Source: Bacteroidota bacterium (lineage in GTDB: Bacteria > Bacteroidota > Bacteroidia > Chitinophagales > Chitinophagaceae). Taken from it: 64,000 nucleotides of DNA. Numbering within the stretch: the first letter of the stretch is position 1; each line of letters starts with the position of its first letter. The notes beneath the pieces were generated by a model, which worked only from the letters and a program-made list of their open reading frames with translations, was not told where the DNA came from and ran no database searches. The position numbers and the translations under genes were made by a program. Shown here in pieces: positions 57,650 to 64,000 of the stretch. The stretch lies in the NCBI GenBank assembly GCA_016868815.1, contig VGFQ01000002.1, positions 248,001 through 312,000 of the forward strand, read 5' to 3'.

Positions 57650-58960
57650 TCAAACACCTGATGGGGAGGGGCCTCTACGTGGGGCTCCTCCTTTTTTTTC
57701 GTGTCTGCCCCTGCCCTGCGGGCCGGCAGGAGGCCTGCCATGGCGGGAATGGCCCGTGCGTCCATGTCCTGCAGGCCTCGAGCCGGGGCGGTGAGGGCCC
57801 CGGGGTGTAGGATCGTTGCCTGGGGTGGGACCCAGCTCAGGAGGGATGGGGGTGCGGGGGATCTCCCTGCCGATCAGTCTCTCGATCTGTGCCATCTGGC
57901 GCATCTCCTTATCCGTCACAAAAGTATATGCGGTGCCGTCTGTCTCCGCCCGTGCGGTCCGACCGATGCGGTGAACATAATCCTCCCCATCATGGGGCAC
58001 ATCGTAGTTGATGACGAGTTCAATCTGGTCAATGTCGATGCCGCGGCTGAGGATGTCGGTGGCAACGAGGATAGGCAGCTGCTTGCTGGCAAACTGGCGT
58101 AAGACTTCCTCTCGTTGCGACTGGCTGAGGTCTGAATGGATATCCTCCGCATGGAATCCTGCCCGCTTTAGTTCGCGTGTCAGTTGTTTTGCGCTCTGCT
58201 TCCGGGAGCAGAATACGAGGATAGAGCGAAAGGGACTGTCTTTGAGCAGACGCTTTACGAGTGGGTTCTTCTGAGGTTCATAGATGACGAATAACTCCTG
58301 CCGGATGCGCTCCGGGGGCTTGGAGATGGCAATATTCACTTCGATGGGCTCACGGAGGATCTTTTGTGCCAGGCTGCGGATGCGCGGTGGCATGGTGGCA
58401 GAGAAGAGGAGTGTTTGTCGTTTGGCTGGGATCTGCCCGATGATGCGCATGATATCATCATGAAATCCCATGTCGAGCATCCGGTCGGCCTCATCCAGGA
58501 TCAGATAGAAGAGTTCGCCCAACTTCACGTATCCCATGTTGATATGGGAGATGAGCTTGCCAGGGGTTGCTACTACGATGTCCGCCCCGCGCGAGAGGGC
58601 CGCTTTCTCCTGGACAAAAGTATTGCCGTCGCCTCCCCCATAGACCGCGATGGAGCCGATGTCTGTGAAATAGGTGAGGCCGTCGAGCTGATGGCTGATC
58701 TGCACAGCGAGCTCCCGGGTCGGGACGATGATCAGTGCGTTGATATGATGGTCCGGGGAGGGTTCTGCAAGGAGTCGCTGAAGGATGGGTAGCAGAAAGG
58801 CTCCTGTCTTGCCTGTACCTGTCTGGGCAGAGGCGATGATGTCCCGACCGCTGAGGATATGCGGTATGACTTGTTCCTGCACGGGGGTGGCCTCCTCCCA
58901 GCCGCTGGAAAAGATACCTTCCATGAGGCTGTCGTGGAAGCCGAAGTCTGTGAATTTCAA
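57650..58960 (-). CDS. DEAD-box RNA helicase
   Basis: A 436-residue RhlE/SrmB-type helicase. Motifs in order: the Q-motif region (FTDFGFHDSLMEGIFSSGWEEATPVQ), AQTGTGKT, PTRELA, DEAD in LILDEADRMLD, SAT, VATDILSRGID and HRIGRTAR. A 60-residue Gly/Pro/Arg/His-rich tail follows (about 375-436), typical of RNA-binding extensions. The start is probably TTG 58960, which overlaps the stop of the DUF3817 gene as TTGA; no ATG fits. The last codons carry, on the other strand, the terminator of the DsbA-like gene. Confidence 0.92.
   Translation of the reverse strand: MKFTDFGFHDSLMEGIFSSGWEEATPVQEQVIPHILSGRDIIASAQTGTGKTGAFLLPILQRLLAEPSPDHHINALIIVPTRELAVQISHQLDGLTYFTDIGSIAVYGGGDGNTFVQEKAALSRGADIVVATPGKLISHINMGYVKLGELFYLILDEADRMLDMGFHDDIMRIIGQIPAKRQTLLFSATMPPRIRSLAQKILREPIEVNIAISKPPERIRQELFVIYEPQKNPLVKRLLKDSPFRSILVFCSRKQSAKQLTRELKRAGFHAEDIHSDLSQSQREEVLRQFASKQLPILVATDILSRGIDIDQIELVINYDVPHDGEDYVHRIGRTARAETDGTAYTFVTDKEMRQMAQIERLIGREIPRTPIPPELGPTPGNDPTPRGPHRPGSRPAGHGRTGHSRHGRPPAGPQGRGRHEKKGGAPRRGPSPSGV
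57665..57699 (+). terminator. Intrinsic terminator of the DsbA-like gene, inside the helicase 3' end
   Basis: GGAGGGGCC (57665-57673) pairs with GGCTCCTCC (57683-57691, one G-T pair), followed by eight T residues at 57692-57699. It sits 36 bases after the DsbA-like stop and within the last 17 codons of the helicase read on the opposite strand. Confidence 0.85.
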
Positions 58961-59289
58961 TGTGTGGAGCTTGTATGTGTTTGTAAAGGAATGTTCTCCC
59001 GCAGTTCTTCCTGGCGGATGTATCGACTCAGGGCGAACGTGCCAAAGGGCACCAGGGAGCTTAGGAAGGCGAGGCATGTCTTACGCCATGACCAGCGCCG
59101 GGTGATATGTACCTGTAGCAGGGCCAGCATAAAGGCCGTGAACAAGCCGCCATGAAGACTGCCTACAAGGGTAACAGCCATCGGCATCCCTGCCAAATAT
59201 TTCAGCGGCATCGCCAGGCCAAGGAGGAGAAGGTATGTAACTCCTTCAACGTCTCCAATCTTCCGGAGACGGGATAGCGGAGTACGCAT
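58957..59289 (-). CDS. DUF3817 small membrane protein
   Basis: 110 residues with three hydrophobic segments and the DUF3817 pattern: LRKIGDVEGVTYLLLLGLAMPLKYLAG, then VGSLHGGLFTAFMLALL and PFGTFALSRYI. Function of the family is unknown. A -7-like box (TACCTTTA, 59301-59294) ends 4 bases before the ATG. Its TGA overlaps the TTG start of the helicase gene, so the two are cotranscribed and probably translationally coupled. Confidence 0.88.
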   Translation of the reverse strand: MRTPLSRLRKIGDVEGVTYLLLLGLAMPLKYLAGMPMAVTLVGSLHGGLFTAFMLALLQVHITRRWSWRKTCLAFLSSLVPFGTFALSRYIRQEELRENIPLQTHTSSTH

Positions 59290-59293
59290 TTTG

Positions 59294-59301
59294 TAAAGGT
59301 A
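59294..59301 (-). promoter_or_regulatory. -7-like box of the DUF3817-helicase operon
   Basis: The minus-strand sequence TACCTTTA is one mismatch from TAnnTTTG and lies 5 bases before the ATG at 59289, implying a nearly leaderless message. Confidence 0.5.
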
Positions 59302-59383
59302 ATAATTGTGCCCGTCAATTCAGGAACACTGGCTTCGCCCCACCCATTTCGACCAAACGAGCATTTTCATATTACCTTGCAGT

Positions 59384-60433
59384 ATGTTCATCCAATCCCG
59401 AATAGCGAAGCTTTGCTGGGCTGCCATGGCAGCGGTCTCGCAAGTTGCGATCCTAACGGGCTGCGGTACTGCAGCCACTGCCGAACAGCCGGCCAACCCC
59501 ATCAGCCCCGCACAAGCTTCCGACACGGAAGTTGTAGCCCGACCGATTCCGGTTTTGGATACAAACGCTTATCTGAAGGCCCTTCACCTCATGGCCAATG
59601 GCGATAGCTCTGGACGCTGGCCCGTCAAGGCCCCTTACCCTTTGCCAGGCGCCATTCTGCCGTTCCAACGCGTCATAGCCTATTACGGCAACTTCTATTC
59701 CCGTAACATGGGCATTCTGGGGGAGTTACCGAAAGACTCCATGCTCCAGCGGCTGTACAACGAGCTGGAGGCCTGGAGGAAGGCCGACCCCCAGACCCCC
59801 GTTGTGCCTGCACTGCACTATATTGCCGTGACCGCACAGCTGCTGCCGGGCCGCGATAGCGGCTACCGGCTACGGATGCCACACAAAGAAATCGACAAGA
59901 CACTGGCCATCGCCCGCGAGGCGGGAGCCCTGGTCTTCATCGACATTCAGGTAGGGCATAGCCGCCTTCAGCGCGAACTGCCTGAGTTTGAACGTTACCT
60001 ACAGATGCCGGAAGTGCATCTGGGCATCGATCCCGAATTCTCCATGAAAGGCGGACAACGGCCTGGCGCCGCCATCGGCACCTATGATGCGGCCGACATC
60101 AACTATGCCACGGAGTACCTCGCAAAGCTGGTGAAAACCCATCAGCTGCCACCGAAGATTCTCGTCGTCCATCGCTTCACGCAGCAAATGGTCACCAACT
60201 ACCGAAACATCCTCAAAAGGCCGGAAGTACAGATCGTCATGGACATGGATGGCTGGGGGGCACCCGCAAAGAAATTCGACACCTATCAGGGATTCATCTA
60301 CCGGGAGCCGATACAATTCTCCGGCTTCAAGCTGTTTTATAAAAATGATAAAAAACATCCACCGCACCGAATGCTAACTCCGTCGGAACTCCTGCGCCTG
60401 AAGCCCCGGCCGATGTATATCCAGTATCAGTAA
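59384..60433 (+). CDS. Conserved lipoprotein of unknown function
   Basis: 349 residues with a lipoprotein signal ending in ILTGC (Cys27), so membrane-anchored and exported. The mature part has strand-helix alternation that looks barrel-like: VIAYYGNFYSRNMGILGEL, LVFIDIQVGHSRLQRELPEFERYL, VHLGIDPEFSM, KILVVHRFTQQMVTNY and VQIVMDMDGWGAPAKKFDTY, then FKLFYKNDKK. From memory similar proteins occur in Actinobacteria; a TIM-barrel hydrolase is possible, with conserved Asp and His residues at strand ends. The start at MFIQSR follows a near -7 box (TTACCTTG, 59372-59379). Confidence 0.75.
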   Translation: MFIQSRIAKLCWAAMAAVSQVAILTGCGTAATAEQPANPISPAQASDTEVVARPIPVLDTNAYLKALHLMANGDSSGRWPVKAPYPLPGAILPFQRVIAYYGNFYSRNMGILGELPKDSMLQRLYNELEAWRKADPQTPVVPALHYIAVTAQLLPGRDSGYRLRMPHKEIDKTLAIAREAGALVFIDIQVGHSRLQRELPEFERYLQMPEVHLGIDPEFSMKGGQRPGAAIGTYDAADINYATEYLAKLVKTHQLPPKILVVHRFTQQMVTNYRNILKRPEVQIVMDMDGWGAPAKKFDTYQGFIYREPIQFSGFKLFYKNDKKHPPHRMLTPSELLRLKPRPMYIQYQ

Positions 60434-60466
60434 AGCCATGGTCCACGGCGGCAACGGACCATCATC

Positions 60467-60495
60467 AAAAAAGCCCAGGGTTCAGCCGAGCTTTC
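60467..60495 (+). terminator. Weak terminator-like hairpin after the conserved lipoprotein gene
   Basis: AAAGC (60470-60474) pairs with GCTTT (60490-60494) with a smaller GG/CC pair inside, followed by CTTTTT. Another perfect 7-bp hairpin (ATGGTCC/GGACCAT, 60438-60462) lies before it but lacks a T-run. Confidence 0.35.
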
Positions 60496-60569
60496 TTTTT
60501 AGTTCGCAGTTGGTCTTGGCGGGCGTGAACCCAGACCTAGGAAATGACAATCAATCATCCTAAGTCCCC

Positions 60570-60585
60570 CCAGCATATATGCTGG
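60570..60585. promoter_or_regulatory. 16-bp perfect palindrome upstream of the cupin gene
   Basis: CCAGCATATATGCTGG reads the same on both strands and lies 53 bases before the cupin start. Its length and two-fold symmetry suit a dimeric repressor site. No matching regulator gene is adjacent. Confidence 0.4.
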
Positions 60586-60638
60586 TTCAGGGATATAAAG
60601 GAATAGCATTATAGGCTACACACAAAAAAATCCTTTTC

Positions 60639-61160
60639 ATGCATAATGTGAATGAAGTGCCAGATCCTGCTGTCCTCGTGCGTGCCTTGGCGCTGCTGCC
60701 ACATCCAGAAGGGGGTTATTACCGGGAGACCTATCGGTCGGCAGAATCCATTCCCGCCGCAGGCTTGCCAACCCGTTTCCAAGGAGAGCGAAACTTCTCC
60801 ACGGCCATCTATTTCCTATTGGGCCCGGGAGATTTCTCTGCCTTTCACAGGATACAGAGCGATGAGACCTGGCATTTTTACACGGGTAGCAGTGCATTGG
60901 CCATCCATGTGATCCTTCCAGATGGCAGCTATCGACTCATCCGACTGGGTCCTATGACAGACTTGGGAGAGACCTTTCAGGCGACGGTGCCTGCGGGTGC
61001 CTGGTTTGCCTCAGAGCCTTGCGAAGCTTCGGGCTTCGCCCTGGTAGGATGCACGGTGGCACCGGGCTTCGACTTCCTGGATTTCGAGATGGCGGACGGC
61101 CAACGCCTTGCCCAGGAACATAAGGGCCTGTCAGAACTCATCCGGCGGCTCTCTCGATAA
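60639..61160 (+). CDS. DUF985-type cupin protein
   Basis: A 173-residue cupin of the DUF985 family: LLPHPEGGYYRETYRS, then STAIYFLLGPGDFSAFHRIQSDETWHFYTGS with the metal-ligand His residues, and PAGAWFASEPCE with GCTVAPGFDFLDFEMA at the end. Function unknown; some relatives are linked to sugar epimerase-like folds. It stands alone, with a palindrome upstream. Confidence 0.88.
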   Translation: MHNVNEVPDPAVLVRALALLPHPEGGYYRETYRSAESIPAAGLPTRFQGERNFSTAIYFLLGPGDFSAFHRIQSDETWHFYTGSSALAIHVILPDGSYRLIRLGPMTDLGETFQATVPAGAWFASEPCEASGFALVGCTVAPGFDFLDFEMADGQRLAQEHKGLSELIRRLSR

Positions 61161-61190
61161 GGGTTTAATGGAATGGATAGGACTCCGGCG

Positions 61191-61556
61191 CTAGGGGGCT
61201 CCTGGCAGCAACCGCTGAAAAATGAGCCAGGCAGCCGCCAGCAAGAGCAAAGTGAGCAGGGTCGCGTAGATCAGCCAGGCAGGGAAGCCGATGGCATTTC
61301 GAAACAGCCGTCTACGCCTCGACAAGGTTTTTCGACGAAGCTGGCTATTCAGTCCTGCGACAATCACCGGCAGCCGTCGCCTGTCTTCCATGGTTGCCAG
61401 TCCTTCCATGGCATCCGACACAAATGGGGACGACGCCATCTGCCGCTCCACCCGATGCTGCTCTTCAGGGGAGAGCCGCCCTTCCAGGTAAGCCATCAGC
61501 AGCTCCGGCTCTATCTCCGGATGTTCCGATATAATCTGTTCCCATGCTTGGCTCAT
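61191..61556 (-). CDS. Small membrane protein paired with the ECF sigma factor (possible anti-sigma factor)
   Basis: 121 residues: a cytosolic N-terminal helical part (ELLMAYLEGRLSPEEQHRVERQM, resembling the zinc-less anti-sigma helix region) and one transmembrane helix near the C terminus (WLIYATLLTLLLLAAAWLIF) after an Arg-rich stretch. It overlaps the sigma gene by four bases. That coupling and topology suggest an anti-sigma factor, but no HxxxCxxC zinc motif is present. Confidence 0.65.
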   Translation of the reverse strand: MSQAWEQIISEHPEIEPELLMAYLEGRLSPEEQHRVERQMASSPFVSDAMEGLATMEDRRRLPVIVAGLNSQLRRKTLSRRRRLFRNAIGFPAWLIYATLLTLLLLAAAWLIFQRLLPGAP

Positions 61557-62125
61557 ATTTCGCTAGATTTTCTTTCCAGATAGAGCTTTAGGTTTCGACG
61601 GCCATTTTGAATATGGCTTTTGACTTCTCCATATTCGAAGCCGGTGCATGCACAGACTTGCTGGTATGATTTCCTTTCCAGGTAGAAGAGCTGTATGCAG
61701 CACTTTTGCTCAGGGGATAGCTTGCCCATCGCTTCTTCCAGTTGCGACAGTTGGAGCTCTTTGGATCGCAAGGCGTCAGGTTCATCGCTGCTATTCTCGG
61801 TGGGGGGAGACATGGATTCGTCGAGGGGTACCCTTTGGGCTGAATTATCCCTTAGACGCATCAGGCAGTGGTTGCGCATGATCGCATAGAGCCAGCTCTT
61901 GGGATATTCGACCTGGTACTTATCCAGTTCCGTCAGCGCTTTTAGAAACACCTGCTGCACGGCATCACGGGCTTCATCCTCCTCCTTCAGGTATTTGAGT
62001 GCGACGCCGTAGAGCAACAGCGTATACCGTTCCAGCAGCGTTCCCAGCGGGACGCGGTCGCCCGTCTGACGGTAGGCTTCCATCAGCTGCCGATCCGTCC
62101 ATCTATCCATATCCTTAGACATCAT
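61553..62125 (-). CDS. ECF-type RNA polymerase sigma factor
   Basis: 190 residues with sigma region 2 (LLYGVALKYLKEEDEARDAVQQVFLKAL, then YPKSWLYAIMRNHC) and region 4 (LEEAMGKLSPEQKCCIQLFYLERKSYQQVCACTGFEYGEVKSHIQNGRRNLK). It directs polymerase to a small regulon. The start at MMSKDM is preferred, since the 11 codons upstream are not sigma-like. It is cotranscribed with the membrane protein that follows. Confidence 0.9.
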   Translation of the reverse strand: MMSKDMDRWTDRQLMEAYRQTGDRVPLGTLLERYTLLLYGVALKYLKEEDEARDAVQQVFLKALTELDKYQVEYPKSWLYAIMRNHCLMRLRDNSAQRVPLDESMSPPTENSSDEPDALRSKELQLSQLEEAMGKLSPEQKCCIQLFYLERKSYQQVCACTGFEYGEVKSHIQNGRRNLKLYLERKSSEI

Positions 62126-62173
62126 TTTTCTTGAAAGGCCATACTCCCCGGCTGGCAAGCTGCCGCTGCAGGC

Positions 62174-62548
62174 CTACTTCTTTTCCCAGAAGAGCATACG
62201 CAGGGCGACGAGCAGCATCACTGCGGCAAAGATTTTTTTCACGACTGACTGCGGCAGCGAGAGGGAGAAGCGGCTTCCCAGGTAGCTGCCTAGGATAAAC
62301 CCCACTGCCAGCAGACCGGCAATGCGCAGATCGACATACCCTTTTCTGTAATAGTTGATAACGCCTAGGATGCCCACCGGGAATAACATCAATGCCAGCG
62401 AGGTGCCCTGTGCCCGGTGCTGGGAGAAGGCCAGAAAATAGACGAGTGCCGGCACCATGATGATGCCTCCGCCAACACCTACCATACCCCCGAGTACGCC
62501 GGCTGCCAGGCCGATGAGGATGACCGCGAGTATCGTTTCTCCATTCAT
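62174..62548 (-). CDS. Half-size TSUP (TauE/SafE) membrane protein
   Basis: 124 residues, one TSUP half: LAAGVLGGMVGVGGGIIMVPALVYFLAF, QGTSLALMLFPVGILGVINYY and GFILGSYLGSRFSLSLP. Proteins of this size presumably pair to form the usual eight-helix transporter. The start at MNGETI fits the family; ATG 62572 is an alternative. It follows crcB on the same strand by about 50 bases. It is distinct from the full-length TSUP of the Moco operon. Confidence 0.85.
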   Translation of the reverse strand: MNGETILAVILIGLAAGVLGGMVGVGGGIIMVPALVYFLAFSQHRAQGTSLALMLFPVGILGVINYYRKGYVDLRIAGLLAVGFILGSYLGSRFSLSLPQSVVKKIFAAVMLLVALRMLFWEKK

Positions 62549-62597
62549 TTGATATTCTTTTGGGTCTTTCATGCTTCCCGTCTGAGTCAAGGGGCCG

Positions 62598-63005
62598 TCA
62601 GCCCTTGTGAGATATCTGCCATCCCATCCAGGCGGCCAGCAGGCCTAGTGTGAGGCTGGCGCTGATGTATATTCCTGCAACTACCCATTGCCCGCTGCGC
62701 ATCAGTTGGATATTCTCCCAGCTGAAGGTAGAGAAGGTGGTGAAGCCACCGCAAAAGCCTGTAGAGAGGAGCAGGGCGAGAGCTGGTGACAAGGCCGTTG
62801 GGCGACTGGAGAGTCCGGCGACGATGCCGATCATCAGGCAACCGGCCCCGTTCACACAGAAAGTGGCCCAGGGGAAGTTACCTGTCGAGAGGGGTTGCAG
62901 CCATCGGCCGGTGAGGTAACGCAAGACGCCTCCCATCCCGGAGCTGAGTGCTACTAGGAGTGCACTGCGAAAGAGGCCTATGGAGTCTTCCGGACGCATG
63001 GACAT
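62598..63005 (-). CDS. crcB: Fluoride channel CrcB/Fluc
   Basis: A 135-residue four-helix protein with the Fluc signatures GGVLRYLTGRW near the start, FPWATFCVNGAGCLMIG and the GFCGGFTTFSTFSWE helix with its phenylalanine pair. It exports fluoride as a dual-topology dimer. The ATG overlaps the upstream stop (TGATG), which fixes the start. Confidence 0.94.
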   Translation of the reverse strand: MSMRPEDSIGLFRSALLVALSSGMGGVLRYLTGRWLQPLSTGNFPWATFCVNGAGCLMIGIVAGLSSRPTALSPALALLLSTGFCGGFTTFSTFSWENIQLMRSGQWVVAGIYISASLTLGLLAAWMGWQISHKG

Positions 63006-63442
63006 CAAGGGAGGCTGTCTGTCCTCATCGTAGCGGGGACGCCCGTCAGGGTCTCTCTGAATTCTACTCTCCATTGCCCTTGGTGTCGGACTACGACGAT
63101 CCTCGTCGGCGTCCTGTGGTAGCTGTTCGAATATTGGACGATGGTGGTGGAGTCGTTCGGGGAAGATACCGATTGGATGAGGATGGTGGAGGATTTCAGT
63201 CCTAGCCGCTCCTTTTCGGGCTGCCGACGCATGTGCTCCTGCCATCGGGAGAACAAGGCCAGGTCTTGCTCATCCAAAGAGACGTACATCTCTGCCTTGT
63301 TATAGTCGCCATCGAGGGTTGACCGGATGAACTCACGGGCAGCCTCTAGGCCGTCTTCCGGCTGGCGGAAGCCTTCGGGCTCGGCACAGCCGGCCAGCCA
63401 TATGAGGGTCGTCAGGCATGCAAGGAAGAACCTGTCAGCCAT
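63005..63442 (-). CDS. Lipoprotein, DUF4878/NTF2-like
   Basis: 145 residues with a lipoprotein signal ending WLAGC (Cys19). The mature part looks like the small alpha-beta cone fold of DUF4878: [24 protein letters not shown], then [28 protein letters not shown]. The start at MADRFF was chosen for the signal peptide; it overlaps the end of phoH by eight bases. Together with phoH, crcB and the half-size TSUP gene it forms a tightly packed minus-strand run. Confidence 0.78.
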   Translation of the reverse strand: MADRFFLACLTTLIWLAGCAEPEGFRQPEDGLEAAREFIRSTLDGDYNKAEMYVSLDEQDLALFSRWQEHMRRQPEKERLGLKSSTILIQSVSSPNDSTTIVQYSNSYHRTPTRIVVVRHQGQWRVEFRETLTGVPATMRTDSLP

Positions 63443-64000
63443 GATGTTCTGTTTTTTCTCGCTCATGGTCATAGGCGCGGATGATGGCTTTCACGAGCCG
63501 GTGGCGCACTACATCCTCTTCGTCGAGTACCACATGCCCGATGCCGTCTATGTTTCGGAGAATGCGGATGGCTTTGTCTAGGCCGCTTTTCTGGTTCTTG
63601 GGGAGGTCAACCTGGCTGAGGTCGCCCGTGATGATGGCTTTGGCATGGGCTCCGATGCGGGTGAGAAACATCTTTAGTTGCAGGTCTGTGGTATTCTGTG
63701 CCTCGTCGAGGATGATATAGGCATGGTCGAGGGTGCGGCCACGCATGTAAGCCAGCGGTGCTATCTCTATGACGCGGGTGCTCATATAGTATCCAAGCTT
63801 GTCGGCAGGGATCATATCATCCAATGCATCATAGAGCGGACGGAGGTAGGGGTCGATCTTCTCTTTGAGGTCGCCTGGCAGAAATCCTAGGCTTTCGCCT
63901 GCTTCCACGGCCGGCCGAGTGAGGATGATCTTCTTCACCATCTTATTCTTGAGGGCCCTGACGGCGAGGGCGACGGCGGTATAGGTCTTGCCGGTACCGG
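63435..64000 (-). CDS. PhoH-family ATPase (5' end beyond the window)
   Basis: The readable C-terminal 188 residues start in the Walker A ([16 protein letters not shown], encoded at 63942-63999). Then come [35 protein letters not shown], Walker [34 protein letters not shown] and [14 protein letters not shown]. This is the PhoH/PhoL type, cytosolic, probably linked to RNA. The N terminus is missing. Its last bases overlap the lipoprotein gene. Confidence 0.94.
   Translation of the reverse strand, partial: GTGKTYTAVALAVRALKNKMVKKIILTRPAVEAGESLGFLPGDLKEKIDPYLRPLYDALDDMIPADKLGYYMSTRVIEIAPLAYMRGRTLDHAYIILDEAQNTTDLQLKMFLTRIGAHAKAIITGDLSQVDLPKNQKSGLDKAIRILRNIDGIGHVVLDEEDVVRHRLVKAIIRAYDHEREKTEHHG

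Noticed and set aside
52173-64000. Possible defence or mobile island
   Set aside because: No transposase, integrase, restriction, toxin-antitoxin or CRISPR genes were seen here or elsewhere in the window; all neighbours are ordinary housekeeping or conserved families.

Overview
The window looks like a chromosomal segment of a GC-rich member of the Bacteroidota, possibly of the Chitinophagia/Chitinophagales (lineage inferred, not tested). The grounds are: recurrent Bacteroidota -7 promoter boxes (TAnnTTTG and near matches) a few bases upstream of start codons; almost no Shine-Dalgarno sequences; a Bacteroidota-type serine palmitoyltransferase; the ftsK-lolA order; NIPSNAP, DUF3817 and STAS-rnz neighbourhoods; and the Bacteroidota form of UbiD. 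No rRNA, tRNA, CRISPR array, prophage or insertion sequence was seen.

Layout. 1-9.6 kb: end of ftsK, lolA, ubiX, a candidate small RNA, serine palmitoyltransferase, the wreck of a PafA-type alkaline phosphatase gene, thyA and folA interleaved with two methyltransferase genes, and the three-gene proton-translocating transhydrogenase (pntAA-pntAB-pntB). 9.7-22.6 kb: exported hydrolases (GCPII-like M28 peptidase, penicillin acylase, Tat-exported amidase), an RsmF-type rRNA methyltransferase, a LysM protein, UbiD (partner of UbiX), a decayed unidentified gene and proline dehydrogenase. 22.6-41 kb: RNase Z, a STAS protein, ClpC, TsaC/Sua5 followed by a divergent paralog that has lost its catalytic motifs, an ABC-F ATPase, a DnaJ-domain protein, NIPSNAP, an alcohol dehydrogenase remnant, a small lipoprotein, GcvP, a cysteine-cluster protein, an MFS exporter, a deoxynucleoside kinase, FolK, and an ABC-2 permease with an SRPBCC protein.

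41-52 kb is the most coherent accessory block: a minus-strand molybdenum-cofactor operon (xdhC-mocA-moaA-moeA-TSUP-moaD-moeB/rhodanese-moaE-moaCB-cysteine desulfurase), most of whose genes overlap or nearly abut, followed by a B12-type radical SAM gene. It encodes every step from GTP to a probably cytidylylated and sulfurated cofactor of the xanthine-oxidase type, plus a membrane transporter embedded by 4-base overlaps, but no molybdoenzyme. 52-64 kb: QueG, a serine-hydrolase homolog whose catalytic motifs are all replaced, ClpB, a DsbA-like protein with a broken CxxC, a DEAD-box helicase, DUF3817, a conserved lipoprotein, a DUF985 cupin, an ECF sigma/membrane-protein pair, a half-size TSUP, the fluoride channel CrcB, a lipoprotein and the end of phoH.

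Two themes recur. One is gene decay: two genes have lost their centres and one is broken by a stop and a frameshift. The other is retained but catalytically altered homologs: the TsaC paralog, the beta-lactamase-like protein, the DsbA-like protein, and MoeB without its zinc cysteines. I did not find a defence island or an unmistakably new multi-gene machine. The best candidates for new biology are the TsaC pseudo-paralog, the transporter and cysteine desulfurase inside the Moco operon, and the candidate small RNA at 1.6-1.7 kb.
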